Part shown: piece after piece, positions 35,601-44,862 of the stretch
How the letters are laid out: every line of letters begins with the position of its first letter
Position numbering within the stretch: position 1 is the first letter of the stretch
From: Crotalaria pallida
Lineage: Eukaryota; Streptophyta; Magnoliopsida; Fabales; Fabaceae
Length of the DNA: 64,000 nucleotides
NCBI GenBank assembly: GCA_037953625.1
Contig: CM075649.1
Span: forward strand, 104,227,290-104,291,289
Direction: 5' to 3'
Program-made: the position numbers and the translations under genes
Notes under the pieces: model-generated
What the model saw: the letters and a program-made list of their open reading frames with translations, nothing else
What the model was told of the DNA's origin: nothing
The model's database searches: none

Positions 35601-36890
35601 TATGCTCCCGTTGCTAGACTAGAAGCTATTTGTATTCTTCTCGCTTTTGCTTCAATTATGAATTTTAAATTGTTTCAAATGGATGTTAAGAGCGCCTTTC
35701 TTAACGGATACATTCAAGAAGAAGTTTACGTGTCACAACCTCCCGGATTCGAGAATTTTGAGCATCCGGACTACGTTTTCAAACTGAAAAAGGCTTTGTA
35801 CGGTTTGAAACAAGCTCCTAGAGCTTGGTACGACCGATTAAGCAATTTTTTATTACAAAAAGGTTTTAAACGAGGCACTGTTGACACTACACTTTTTATT
35901 GAACGTTCCGGTAAGGATATTTTATTGGTTCAAATATATGTTGACGATATTATATTTGGTGCTACTAACGATAACTTGTGTAAGAAGTTTTCAGACTTGA
36001 TGCAAAGCGAATTCGAGATGTCGATGATGGGAGAGCTTACATTCTTTCTTGGTCTTCAAATAAAGCAGCTTAATGATGGCATTTATATTCATCAAAGTAA
36101 ATATTGTAGAGAGCTTCTCAAACGTTTTGGAATGGATTCGTGCAAATCCGCTTCTACACCAATGAGCGTTGCATGCTACCTAGATCAAGATGAGGCTGGA
36201 AAAGCGGTAGAGGTAACGAAGTATCGTGGTATTATTGGTAGTTTGTTATACTTAACTGCATCTAGGCCTGACATCATGTTTAGTGTATGTATGTGTGCAC
36301 GTTTTCAAGCAAAACCGAAAGAGTCGCATCTAACTGCTGTCAAAAGAATAATGAAATACTTAAAGGGTACAATGAATACTGGACTTTATTATCCTAGGGA
36401 TGCTTTTCTAAAACTTATAGGTTATTCGGACTCTGACTTTGCCGGTTGTAAAGTTGAGCGAAAAAGTACAAGCGGAACATGCCATTTAATTGGTAATTCA
36501 CTTGTATCGTGGTTTTCTAAAAAGCAAAATTGTGTAGCTTTATCAACCGCGGAGGCCGAATACATAGCTGCAGGTAGTTGTTGTGCACAACTTTTATGGA
36601 TGAAACAACAATTATCTGACGTTGGTTTAAATTTGACAAAAATCCCTATAAAGTGTGATAACACTTCTGCAATTAATTTGACTAAAAATCCAGTATTACA
36701 CTCAAGGACAAAGCATATTGAAATTAGGCATCACTTTTTGAGAGATCATGTTCAAAAAGGTGATTGTGTTATTGAGTTTGTTCAAACTTCGGATCAATTA
36801 GCTGATATCTTTACAAAACCATTACCAAGGGACACATTTTATAAGATTCGAAGAGAACTTGGTATTTTTGATGAATCAACTATTAGCTAA
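32634..36890 (+). CDS. gag-pol: Copia Gag-Pol polyprotein, intact
   Basis: One open frame of about 1418 residues. I choose the ATG at 32634 (MGSISNPFGG); an upstream TTG in frame is not needed. Domains, approximate residues: capsid-like Gag 15-240 with RPPLFNGEGYAYWKVRM; CCHC knuckle 303-316 (CHGCGKLGHYRSKC); protease near 394 (YLDSGCSRHMTG); pre-integrase near 525 (WHRRIAHVNVNQL); integrase D at about 591 (HMDLFGPSQ), D at about 655 (SDHGGEF), E at about 690 (QNGVVERKNR); RT 960-1180 with DVKSAFLNG and YVDDIIFGATN near 1101; RNase H 1260-1410 with GYSDSDFAG, STAEAEYIAAGS and LADIFTKPLP. All catalytic residues I can check are present. It would be processed by its own protease to package and copy the RNA and integrate the cDNA. 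Confidence 0.97.
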   Translation: MGSISNPFGGEGTSINRPPLFNGEGYAYWKVRMKIFIQAIDMEIWNAIENGPFVPQTKVNDVVSIKPQSSWDNDDRKKVAFDLKAKNIITSALSYDEFFRVSQCVDAKQMWDTLQVTHEGTSEVRRARLNTLMHEYELFRMLPNENVGDMQKRFTHIINHLSALGKVITNGEVVNKILRCLSREWQPKVTAIMEARDVDQIDLATLFGKLQEHEMELGRLSMNEDADRKKKGIALKSTSKSLKAQEENSQVDDSDSDIDDETLGLLVKKLGRFFKSKGNFNKNRQRDTKDSQPRNKTNKDHIKCHGCGKLGHYRSKCPNHSKNSEGDNSKFNSSKGKRAYIVWDEEESQSTSSSSDDEELANLCLMTKLDEEESSSIKSSDNVNEVCLRTKERKWYLDSGCSRHMTGDKTHFMELTPKSDGFVTYGDNNKGKILGVGKIGNVSNLVIENVLYVEGLEHNLLSISQLCDMGNYVTFTPELCFIKSSIDDSVKFVGRRSNNTYLIDLDEITSLFSKCFKSFDDEICLWHRRIAHVNVNQLNKLLRKDLVIGLPKLNFKLDGICDSCQKCKQVKSSFKPKNVISTTKPLELIHMDLFGPSQIKSLGGNFYGFVLVDDFTRFTWTLFLSAKSEVYKCFKKFAKLIQNQLSLKIVSIRSDHGGEFENTRIDAFCDKFGIDHQFSAPRTPEQNGVVERKNRILVELARTMLIESNVPKYFWADAVNTACYVLNRVLIHPHLNKTPYELLKGRKPNISHFHVFGCKVFVLNNGKEPVGKFDSKADEGIFIGYSTHSKAYRVYNIRTLTVEESVHVVFDESSKGDCVVSCDDNIGTFLDHENSTPQQMEENQNEDREVQAQDKDLAQEIQSQLPIAWKSNKNHPISNILGDIAKGVVTRRTLNNFCYYVAFVSQIEPKSIKEALQDDHWIMAMQEELNQFERNQVWELVPKPDDRPVIGTRWIYRNKLDESGIIVRNKARLVAQGYSQEEGIDYDETYAPVARLEAICILLAFASIMNFKLFQMDVKSAFLNGYIQEEVYVSQPPGFENFEHPDYVFKLKKALYGLKQAPRAWYDRLSNFLLQKGFKRGTVDTTLFIERSGKDILLVQIYVDDIIFGATNDNLCKKFSDLMQSEFEMSMMGELTFFLGLQIKQLNDGIYIHQSKYCRELLKRFGMDSCKSASTPMSVACYLDQDEAGKAVEVTKYRGIIGSLLYLTASRPDIMFSVCMCARFQAKPKESHLTAVKRIMKYLKGTMNTGLYYPRDAFLKLIGYSDSDFAGCKVERKSTSGTCHLIGNSLVSWFSKKQNCVALSTAEAEYIAAGSCCAQLLWMKQQLSDVGLNLTKIPIKCDNTSAINLTKNPVLHSRTKHIEIRHHFLRDHVQKGDCVIEFVQTSDQLADIFTKPLPRDTFYKIRRELGIFDESTIS

Positions 36891-37136
36891 TTGTATTTGA
36901 TGCTTTTCGAAATCACCTTCAAGCCTATTTCAATGTGATTTGTATTTTGAGTTGTTGTATCTTATTAAAGTGTTTCTTAACTTTTTGATATGTAGTCATG
37001 TGTGTATGTGTTCTATAATATGCTAATTGCTTTATTTGTATGTGTGTTTCTTGCAAAATGCTAAGTGTTTCTATGTGTTTGTGCATGAAAAATGCTTTTG
37101 CATGAAAAATTGAAATTTTTAAAAATCTGGACAGTT

Positions 37137-37370
37137 CACTCGAGTAACCGATTTTTTCACTCGAGTAATTTTAAAATCTCTTTCGTATTACTCGAGTAAT
37201 TCTGTCTGTCACTCGATTAATTTTAAAATGACTTTCGTATCACTCGATTAAGTTCATCCATCACTCGAGTAATTTTTTTTTATCTTTCGGCATACTCGAG
37301 TAACATTCTTTTTCACTCGAGTACTGCTCGAATCACTCGAGTGACGTATGAACATTACTCGAGTAACTTA
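37137..37370. repeat. Internal ACTCGAGT cluster between pol and second ORF of copia-3
   Basis: About eight ACTCGAGT words occur, plus two hybrid words, ACTCGATTAA (37211-37220) and cACTCGATTA (37241-37250). Copia-2 has the equivalent internal cluster at 12776-13143. The words lie just before the leader of the second ORF. Confidence 0.88.
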
Positions 37371-37647
37371 CGTGATTTTAAAAGCTGAACTGTTGAAATC
37401 TGCATCATTTTCACGACTTTTTCTCTCTCTTGTTCGTCTTTCTCTCTTCTCTCTCATACGGGTCTTCATCAAATCATCATTTTTCAGCCACAAAAACTCA
37501 CAAATCATACAAATTTTTTACATATTTCCTCATTATATCATCATTTCTACTCATTTCATTCATCAATTTCACCAATTTTATCCAAAAATCCGAAAACCCC
37601 AAATCAAAACCCTAACCCCCAAAACCGAATCTGCACTTTCTGAATCA

Positions 37648-38844
37648 ATGGCTTCTTCCTCTCATTATCAACCTCCTCAAAAGAAAGCAAAGCAAGGAGC
37701 AGGTCGTAATGATCCTTGGTTTTCTGGAATCAACCGAGATTTGCGGGAACCGGCATTTATCAATCGCTCTTTTGGTCTTACAAGGTATGTTAAGTTTGCT
37801 TGGTTGCGTAAGGAGCAATTTCCTTTTGTAGAGGATTTAGAATTTCAGAATTTGAAGAGGTTTTTGGAATTTGAGACTCATTATTACCCTAGGCTTGTCA
37901 GACAATTTTATCAGAATTTTACTAAGCTAGATGGTGAGTATCAAACAATGGTTAGAGGACATCATTTTGTTATAAAGCCTGCGGATTTGACTATGATGTT
38001 TGGTTTAGAAAACAAGGGAACTTTTATTGGTGATACTGAATGTCTGGATTTGAATGTGGATACTACTCAGATTTATACTGATTTGTTGCGTACTGGTGAA
38101 TCTTGGGGTGATAGGACTACTAGAACTGTATCACCTTTGCATGCTGTGGATAGGGTGCTCATGTACATTGTCTCTTATTGTTTGATTCCTAAATGCAATC
38201 AAAATTATGCTCAATTGGGAGATGATGATCTTACTTTGTTTCATGGGATTAAAAAGAGGTATGAGATGAATTGGAATAAAATGTTTTTAGCTCGTATGGA
38301 AGCTGCTGCTCAATCTCCTCCTACCCAATTCTTGCCATATCCTATGCATGTCACCAAGATCATGAGGTATTATCGTGTTCCAATCCCTGATGATGAGCCA
38401 GCTGAAATGGAAAAGAAAAATAACTGGTGTCTTAATGATTCGCACATTAGTTATATGAAAATTGCTTGGCATAGGGAAAGTCGCACTTGGTTATGGAAAT
38501 CACAGATTAAGGAAATGGCTGAAGCTGCAAAGGCTGCAAGAGTTTCAGGTTCTAGAAAAAGGAATTTACTTGCTGATAGGGCTGGTGCATCTTCTTCTGT
38601 TCCTCCTTCTTCTACTGATCCGATGGATACCGATCGTGTTGAGGACTATATCGATTTGGATAATCTTGGTACTCCATTTGATGCACAGGCTGCTCATGAG
38701 TCATTGGTTGAGCACATCAATGCTCAATTCACTCAGTTGGAGATGAGACAGGATGTGAAGAATATTGCCATGGAGCATCGTTTGATGGATTACATGTCTG
38801 GCCTATTTTCTCACCATTTCCTTCCTCCTCCACCTGATTCCTAG
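37648..38844 (+). CDS. Second ORF downstream of copia pol (398 aa, function unknown)
   Basis: The open frame starts before 37400, but the first good ATG is 37648 (MASSSHYQPPQKKAK); upstream is a C/T-rich leader (37420-37620). The frame ends with TAG at 38842-38844. The N-terminus is Ser/Lys-rich. A globular core (about residues 50-290) has HYYPRLVRQFYQNF, HHFVIKPADLTMMFG, HAVDRVLMYIVSYCLIP and LPYPMHVTKIMRYYRVPIP. The tail (330-398) has LDNLGTPFDAQAAHESL and looks helical. I believe the core belongs to the family labelled 'putative plant transposon protein' in databases; that label implies no known activity. I see no signal peptide or clear membrane segment, so it is not an obvious envelope protein despite its position. 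Homologous ORFs are decayed in copia-1 and copia-2. Confidence 0.85.
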   Translation: MASSSHYQPPQKKAKQGAGRNDPWFSGINRDLREPAFINRSFGLTRYVKFAWLRKEQFPFVEDLEFQNLKRFLEFETHYYPRLVRQFYQNFTKLDGEYQTMVRGHHFVIKPADLTMMFGLENKGTFIGDTECLDLNVDTTQIYTDLLRTGESWGDRTTRTVSPLHAVDRVLMYIVSYCLIPKCNQNYAQLGDDDLTLFHGIKKRYEMNWNKMFLARMEAAAQSPPTQFLPYPMHVTKIMRYYRVPIPDDEPAEMEKKNNWCLNDSHISYMKIAWHRESRTWLWKSQIKEMAEAAKAARVSGSRKRNLLADRAGASSSVPPSSTDPMDTDRVEDYIDLDNLGTPFDAQAAHESLVEHINAQFTQLEMRQDVKNIAMEHRLMDYMSGLFSHHFLPPPPDS

Positions 38845-39378
38845 ACCTGTGGATGCTGATGATGTTTTGCCTGCTTGATTTCTATTTCATGTTTCATATG
38901 CATATTTCTGTTTATGTTTCTGTTTCATGTTTCTGACTCTGTTGATACTATGTTTTAGGACCTTGTGTATGGTCTAGTTTGGTTAGTTTCGTTTGCTTAT
39001 TTGCTATGGTTGATGTCTTTTTGCTTTACACTATGATTTGCTGCTTAGTGTGATACTCTGCTATTATTGGATTATGGTGCTATATTCGTTGTGTGTTTAT
39101 ATTCGTTGTGGCACTATTGTGGTTTATTTTGGTCTTGTCTTTATTGTTATATATTTTATATACCATTGTGAACTACTTACCTTCAACTTTTGGCAAAGGA
39201 CTTTTCTCAACTTTATTATCTTTTTAATGATGCCAAAAGGGGGAGAATATTTTGTTGATGTTGTTCTTGTAGGTTAAGTTTTATTATATTTTTCCTAGGT
39301 GTTTTACATTTAGGGGGAGTATGTTAAAACTAGTGCTTAATTGCAATGGAGGTTTGTCATCATCAAAAAGGGGGAGTT
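38845..39378 (+). promoter_or_regulatory. Copia-3 3' spacer with three purine tracts including polypurine tract
   Basis: Tracts lie at 39233-39246 (ccaaaagggggaga), 39309-39320 (atttagggggagt) and 39365-39376 (aaaaagggggag). The last abuts the LTR and is the primer for plus-strand synthesis. The first is followed by the LTR-like phrase 'tgttgatgttgt...tgtaggtta'. There is no gene. Confidence 0.75.
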
Positions 39379-40910
39379 TGTAGGATTCTCATGTTTTGAT
39401 GCTAACAATCTCTCTCCAAGCAACAACATTGGCAACAAGCAAGCTACACCACATGAAGATTAGAATTAGGATTTTTATTAATTCTATTTCAATGTAATCT
39501 TTATTTTATGCAATGCATCTCATTGGTGTGGGTAGCTTAGGTGATTTTAAGAATATTTAAATAATGTTTGATTAAGAGTGAAGATATTTTAAATCTTGAT
39601 TAAATAGCTTGTGAAAATCATTTTAGAAAAACTTTGTTTTTATTCAGATTCTGATCAGTTTACTCGAGTAATAAGTACTGGATCACTCGAGTAATTTATG
39701 TCATGACAGGTTAATCGAGTAATGGTTTACACATCACTCGAGTAACTTAATCTGACATGTTTCACTCGAGTGACGTTGTTTGGTTTACTCGAGTAATTCA
39801 ATCAGTGTTGGGAAAATTTTAAAAGGACTTAATTTTCTCTTTCATAAAGATATACTTTCATTCTTACAATTTTTCTAATACACTTTCAAAAAGCAATTCA
39901 AGAGCTATTTTACATCTTTCAAGAGCTATCAAGATTCAACAAAGAACTTTTCATTCTTCACTCTATTTTCTATCATTGTTCAAATATTCTTGAGATCATA
40001 TTTTTGTTCTTAGTGGTTGTTGAAGATTTTCAATTTGTGATTGCATTATTGAAGTTTCAACACAAGTGAAGAATCTCACAAGGAAGACTTTGAGGATCAA
40101 ATCAAAGCAAGAAAAGAGGATTGGTTGGAAGCATCTTCAATCAATTAGCAAGGAAATCTAGAATACTCAAAAGGGGTAGATTAGATCAAAGTGTTTGGTA
40201 CACACTTTGAATTGGGTTTTAAGATAGGAGAACTAAGAATCTAGTTGCATCTTAAAACATTGTAAAATCTACATTTGAAGATTTCTAGTGAAGAATCTCT
40301 CTTGATTTAAGAGGGGACTGGAGTAGCTTTCAAGTGGGTGAAAGTGAACCAGGATAAATCCTTGTGTCTCTTTTATTTTCATTCCTTGTATTGCATTAAT
40401 TCTTTAACAATTGCATTTTTAGGTTAGAATTGGGGTTTTCTTAATTCAACATAATTGATCTAAAATTGCTTGTTAATATTACTTGAAATTGTTCATATTA
40501 ATCATTCATAATTTGTTGAATCATCATAACATTGTTATTCTTGAAGAACTCCATTGAAAACTAAGTTTTAAATTGAATTTTACCCAGTTTACTCGAGTAA
40601 AGTTCTCATCACTCGAGTAATCTGCTTTCAGTTTATGAACATTACTCGAGTAGGCTTTCTGATACTCGAGTGATTTAAAATTTGCTTTCGTAATACTCGA
40701 GTGATTTGCTGAATACTCGAGTGAAATTATTTTTGCTTGCGTATTACTCGAGTGAAGACTTGAGTTACTCGAGTAATCTGATTTGATTTTTTAAGAAAAT
40801 TTATTTTCATAAAACCATTCTCTTAGGTGGACGAAAAATCTGTAATAAGGCTTCAATATTCTATTCACCCCCCCTCTAGACTATATTGAGCCGCTTGTTG
40901 GTTTCCAACA
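39379..40910 (+). repeat. Copia-3 3' LTR (1532 bp)
   Basis: Same length and termini as 31027-32558. It is followed directly by the target duplication atact (40911-40915). Confidence 0.97.
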
Positions 40911-43129
40911 ATACTATTTACAATGATATGCTATGCAATGTTATGCTATTTACAGTGATGATATGTTTGGTACTATCTTGATGTATGCATGTCAATTTGT
41001 AACAACATAGTTACAGATATATGTGATGGACACTTATTTTGCCACTTTTGCTCTTAAGCACCATTAGCGAACAAGATCTCAGCTTGAATAATGGGTTGAA
41101 AATGAGTTGCGTTAATGAAGCTTTTTTTCAAAAATACTACCCCAGTGTACCACCGGTTTTGCTGAGTCAATATCTTTAGGGGGTAAAATATTAATTAAAT
41201 TCAAAAATCTGCCCCAGTATAATCAATTCAAAACTATCCCAGAATCAGCTGCTTTCATATCATGAATTAGGGACCATTCTTTCCAAGAACTGCCCCAGTA
41301 TAACAAATTCAAAACTATCCCAAAATCAACTGCTTTCATCTCATGAATTATGGACCATTCTTTCCAAAAACTGCCCCAATTTATCTACTCTGGACTTTCC
41401 AAAAACTGCCCCAGTGTAAGAATTTTTCAAATTATTTGCTCCTCTACTCTATTCTTGGTGACAATTCATTTCTTCTTTGCATACATCTTTTAAAAATTAT
41501 ACTAATACAATGATCATTTGAATATGAATTGTGTTTAGGTTATGAGTGGTAGTGTAATGATGATGGACATGAATGAAAATTAATTTATGCATTAAAGATG
41601 AGATATTTTTGTCAAAATTTCATAAGATTCAGTGGAGTAAGTGTTTCTCCACTCAGGTTGTACCTCAAGAAAAACAATCCTCAACGAGGTCTTTTTAAGC
41701 TTGTAATGTGGCTTGGCTAGGGTTGTGAAATAAAAGGATAAGGCTCAAAGATTTTTGTGTTTCCCACCATTTCCTTTCTCCTTTATCTTCCAGATCCTTT
41801 TTTCAAACAAATTTTACTCAATACTCAAATTATCAAGAGGATTTTCCAAGGGTTGTAACGTGGCCAGTGGGGGTGATAATGTGGCTTATGAAAGAATGGA
41901 TATAAAGACCCAAATTGATGTTGAGTTTTAATGAGAATCTTCCATTTGGATTGTAGTGATTCCTTAGTGAGATCTTTGCAAGTACATTTATCACTGACTA
42001 TTTTTATTGGGCTTTTACCCATAACTTTACAAAAATCATGAATTCCCAGCTAACCGTTTTTACTTTTTGTGTCTTTGCTTTTGGTTATTTGACCTTACTT
42101 TACTTGGGATACTCGTGAGGTATTGGCTTGAACTTTGATCACATAAATATCTTTCTTTGTATTAGATTCTCATCATTGCTCGGGTAAAAATCTTTTTGTG
42201 GTTTTAAGAAGAAAATTTTCTGTTGGAGCCAAAACAGGGTGAACAATGGATGAAATGCTTTTGGATTTATGAAAGAAAAAGTAATCCTCTTTGATATTTG
42301 AGTAATTGGCAAAAACTATTTGAAAAACTACCCGCCCCAGGTCATACACATGTTATTGGTTAAAAGAAATGATCTCCTTTCAAAATATCTAAGCTCAATG
42401 GGATGACTAGGGATATCTCCATAGTGCTTGGGAATTGAATGACGCCTTGTATCACTGGAATGACCTTCTTGAGAGTCCACACGACTTCAGGTTTCACACT
42501 TACATCAACCTCCTTATTTTAATTATTGAATCAAATATCTCAAATGAATGCATGAACTAATTTTATTGGGGATTTTTTTTAGGAAATTTTTTTTGGTTAT
42601 TTTATGTGGAACGGGATATGAGATTTCAAGTTCAAATGATCAATGCAATAGTATAGACTTATTAAAAATATACACAGTAAAGAGTATGAACTGTAGTCCT
42701 TTGAGTAGTCGACACAATGAAAATTTGATCATATGAGCAGTTAACATAATATGTATCCATAATCCTGGTTTGCAATCAAATTCGATAATGGTGCCTTTGA
42801 GAAATAGAGACCATACCCTTTTTTTTTATTAAGAATGAAACATTTTTTTTTTAAAAAAAACATGAGATTAATGAAATGCTAATGAATGATGCAATATGAA
42901 TATGATGAGGAGAAATGCATGCCCATAGGATAAAGAATCCTAGTTGGGGAGATTGAAATATCTATGGACCACAGTCTTACGATATTGTTCTATGATATAA
43001 CTAAAGTGTAACACTCTAATTTGGTAACTTGAAAAAGTATATCTTTTTATTTTTTCGATTGACACAATTCCCACAGCTTTTTCGAAGGTTAAGTAGGTTT
43101 TGATACCTTTTATCCTTTGATAGTGAATG
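40911..43129 (+). other. Ogre-like retroelement sequence, second piece
   Basis: This continues the sequence interrupted at 31026. No gene is supported. It holds several 'ctgccccagt(g/a)ta' phrases (about 41147-41420), with a roughly 75-bp near-duplicate (41200-41290 against 41291-41375: 'aactatccca(g/a)aatca(g/a)ctgctttcat'). The rest is AT-rich. Confidence 0.45.
43125..43129. repeat. Target-site duplication of the nested solo LTR
   Basis: The sequence is gaatg, repeated at 58477-58481. Confidence 0.9.
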
Positions 43130-44857
43130 TGTAACATCCCTAATTTTAATTCCTAATATATTTATAAGTTGTATTGACTTAAATAAATGTTTCTTAAAAA
43201 TCAATTATTTAGTTGTTTTTTTTTATAAAAATACATTATGTTAATTATGAAAATATATTTCATTTCTTTTATGTTCTAAAGTAAATTCATTTAAAATAAT
43301 TATCCTATATCAAAAATATACTTCATGTGTTTTACTTTATTTTGATATATTTCATGTGAAAATATTTTATTGGAAATATTTATAAGTTTCTTACTTTATA
43401 ATTTTTATTTTAGTATTTAAATTGATTATTGGTATTTTGAGTTTTAAAATAAAAGAATAAATAAAATAAAATAAATAAATAAATAAAAGTGTGTATTAGT
43501 ATATAAATTTTTTTTTTTAAAAAAAAAGTTTATTAGTACCTTTAAAATAATACTAACAAACACTAATAATAATAATAATAATAATAAATTTAAAAAAATA
43601 ATAAAATAAAAAGAAAAGGGGGGGGAAAGGGTTCGAACCCCTCCTACTTCCCCCCAACTTCTTCTCCTTCTTCTCTCCCTCCGCCGGCCACCACCCACCC
43701 AGCCACCATCACCATCTCTCTTCCTCTCTCGGTCCCAAGCTCTCTCCCTTCTCCCTCGAGTTTTCTCTCTCACAGCCGCTCCCTCTCCTCTCTTGGTTTT
43801 CTCTCTCTCCTCACGCCGGTCTCTCTCTCGCTGCCACCAGCCACCAACACCGCCTCCCTCTTTCTTCCTGGATCGTCACGCAGCCGCCACGGTTGAGCTT
43901 CCTCTCTCTTCCTGTCGCGATTCGCGACCCGTAGCCCTGGAGTCGCGACCGTCGCCGCTACTCGTTTGGCTCGCCGCCGCCGCCGCTGCTGGGTTATGCT
44001 CGCCGTTCCGCCACCGTTTGCTGCCGCCACTGTTTGTTGCTGCCCTATCATGGAGGTGGTGCTGCTGCTGCCATGGATGCAACTGTTGTTGCTGTGTGGG
44101 CGTGTTCTGAACCGGTTCGTCCACGAACCGGGTTGGACCGGGGCGGGTAGTTGGTTTCTGGGTTGAGTCGGGTCAGATCGGTGTAGCTGCTTGGTTCGGG
44201 GTAAGCCGGATCGTCGTGAACCGAAGCGGTTTTGTCTTCCCTGCTGATTCAAAACCATCTTTGAGGGTAAATCTCTAATACCCTTTTAATTACTCTATAT
44301 CGTTTTTTAATAATAATAATAATACTAATACTAATTATACTAGTATGGTTAATAATTATTTAGTATTAAACAATTTTGGAAATTAAATTTGTAATTATAG
44401 TTTATATTGATTTTAATTATATTGTTATTAATAATGATTTTTAATTAGTACGTTGATTTATGTTAGGGCAGAATTAACTGTTATGTCGAACGATTAATTT
44501 TAAAAGTACTTTTGTTAAATGTGTTGGGTTCCTAAGTAAGTGAGTTGTCGCTTAACTTGGTTGAGTTGTCCCTGAGCTAAATGATACCTCAGTTAATTAG
44601 GAAACTGATATACTCGGCATAATGTTAATTCAAATTAAAACGTTGAAAATTAATTTCAAACTAAAGGGAAGTATAATTGTTTTAATGCTATGATTGTGAT
44701 TTGGACTTATTTTTGAATCGAGAACACTTCCTTTTAGTTCGGGATTAATAGTGTCAAGTAACCACATTTGATTTTGTGGCTTGAAACTAAAACTAATTAA
44801 TTTTAATGAATTTTTGGTAATTATATTAGTTTCGAAAGTTAGCGTATTTTCAATAAA

Positions 44858-44862
44858 GAAAC
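44858..44862. repeat. Target-site duplication of element C
   Basis: The sequence is gaaac, repeated at 56174-56178. Confidence 0.93.

Larger units (their letters stand above)
31027..40910 (+). mobile_element. copia-3: intact, very young Sirevirus-like copia retrotransposon
   Basis: This 9884-bp element has two 1532-bp LTRs, an atact target duplication, a primer site, an uninterrupted Gag-Pol frame, an uninterrupted second ORF and a polypurine tract. By eye the LTRs differ at only three places. Gag and pol in one frame, an extra ORF after pol and the purine-rich 3' end fit the Sirevirus (SIRE/Maximus) clade. It is the best candidate here for an element able to move. Confidence 0.96.

Noticed and set aside
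43444..44258. Arg/Ser/Gln-rich frames in the Tekay-like solo LTR
   Set aside because: Low-complexity C/T- and GCC-rich leader sequence; no conserved domain.
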